The notes under the pieces are model-generated. The model had not been told where the DNA came from, did not search any database, and was given only the letters and a program-made list of their open reading frames with translations. Both the position numbers and the translations under genes were made by a program. From Prorocentrum cordatum (taxonomy: Eukaryota > Sar > Dinophyceae > Prorocentrales > Prorocentraceae), in assembly GCA_963575745.1 (NCBI GenBank), contig CAUYUJ010016057.1, forward strand, positions 195,196 to 259,195: a stretch of 64,000 nucleotides of DNA, given 5' to 3'. Positions 63,861 to 64,000 of the stretch are shown here, in pieces. Each line of letters starts with the position of its first letter. The first letter of the stretch is position 1.

Positions 63861-64000
63861 CGTCCCCCCCTTCCCCCTCGCATGAGCATGAAATCTTTGA
63901 GTAGTTCCAGCGTTGCAGCGGGTAGTGCGCCTGCGTTGCACCTTTCTTCACTTAGTGCGTTTTTCGCACGCGGCTTGCGGTGTTACCCCGCCTTCTGATT

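Overview
The window looks like dinoflagellate nuclear DNA. It is GC-rich and crowded with trinucleotide and longer tandem repeats. It carries several decayed retroelements of the kinds familiar from dinoflagellate genomes, and a protein-coding gene whose introns are kilobases long and start with GC instead of GT. Genus and species cannot be told from the sequence alone.

The one host gene I can support is a transketolase on the + strand, spread over more than 51 kb. Eight exons are visible: 1772-1873, 3833-3880, 13038-13085, 26221-26256, 34906-35009, 46738-46801, 51803-52729 and 52954-53121. They join in frame into about 498 residues, from the YDDN region of the N-terminal thiamine-diphosphate domain to the stop codon. 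The first ~180-190 residues must lie upstream of the window. Coding sequence is roughly 3% of the 51 kb between the first visible exon and the stop codon. The six large introns all use GC...AG; the short last intron uses GA...AG or GT...AG.

The introns hold almost everything else. Intron 1 has a dispersed repeat and long TCC tracts. Intron 2 (9.2 kb) has CTTGGG-rich degenerate satellite, a 135-140 bp satellite, an octanucleotide array, an orphan 91-codon frame and a MITE-like element. Intron 3 (13.1 kb) has three LINE remnants, two of them tail to tail. Intron 4 (8.6 kb) has low-complexity blocks and a ~700 bp tandem duplication. Intron 5 (11.7 kb) has a Ty1/copia element with 94 bp LTRs and a cytosine-methyltransferase-like domain between integrase and reverse transcriptase, plus MITE-like elements. 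Intron 6 (5.0 kb) has two minisatellite arrays and GT repeats.

Downstream of the stop codon (53122-64000) are small repeats, an inverted copy of the intron-6 satellite module split by an inserted LINE, and a further LINE reverse transcriptase. No second host gene, tRNA, rRNA, CRISPR or spliced-leader gene was recognised. The main points for follow-up are the microexon/giant-intron gene with uniform GC donors, repeats shared between introns 1, 3, 4 and 5, the inverted satellite arrays flanking the last two exons, and the methyltransferase-like domain in the copia element.
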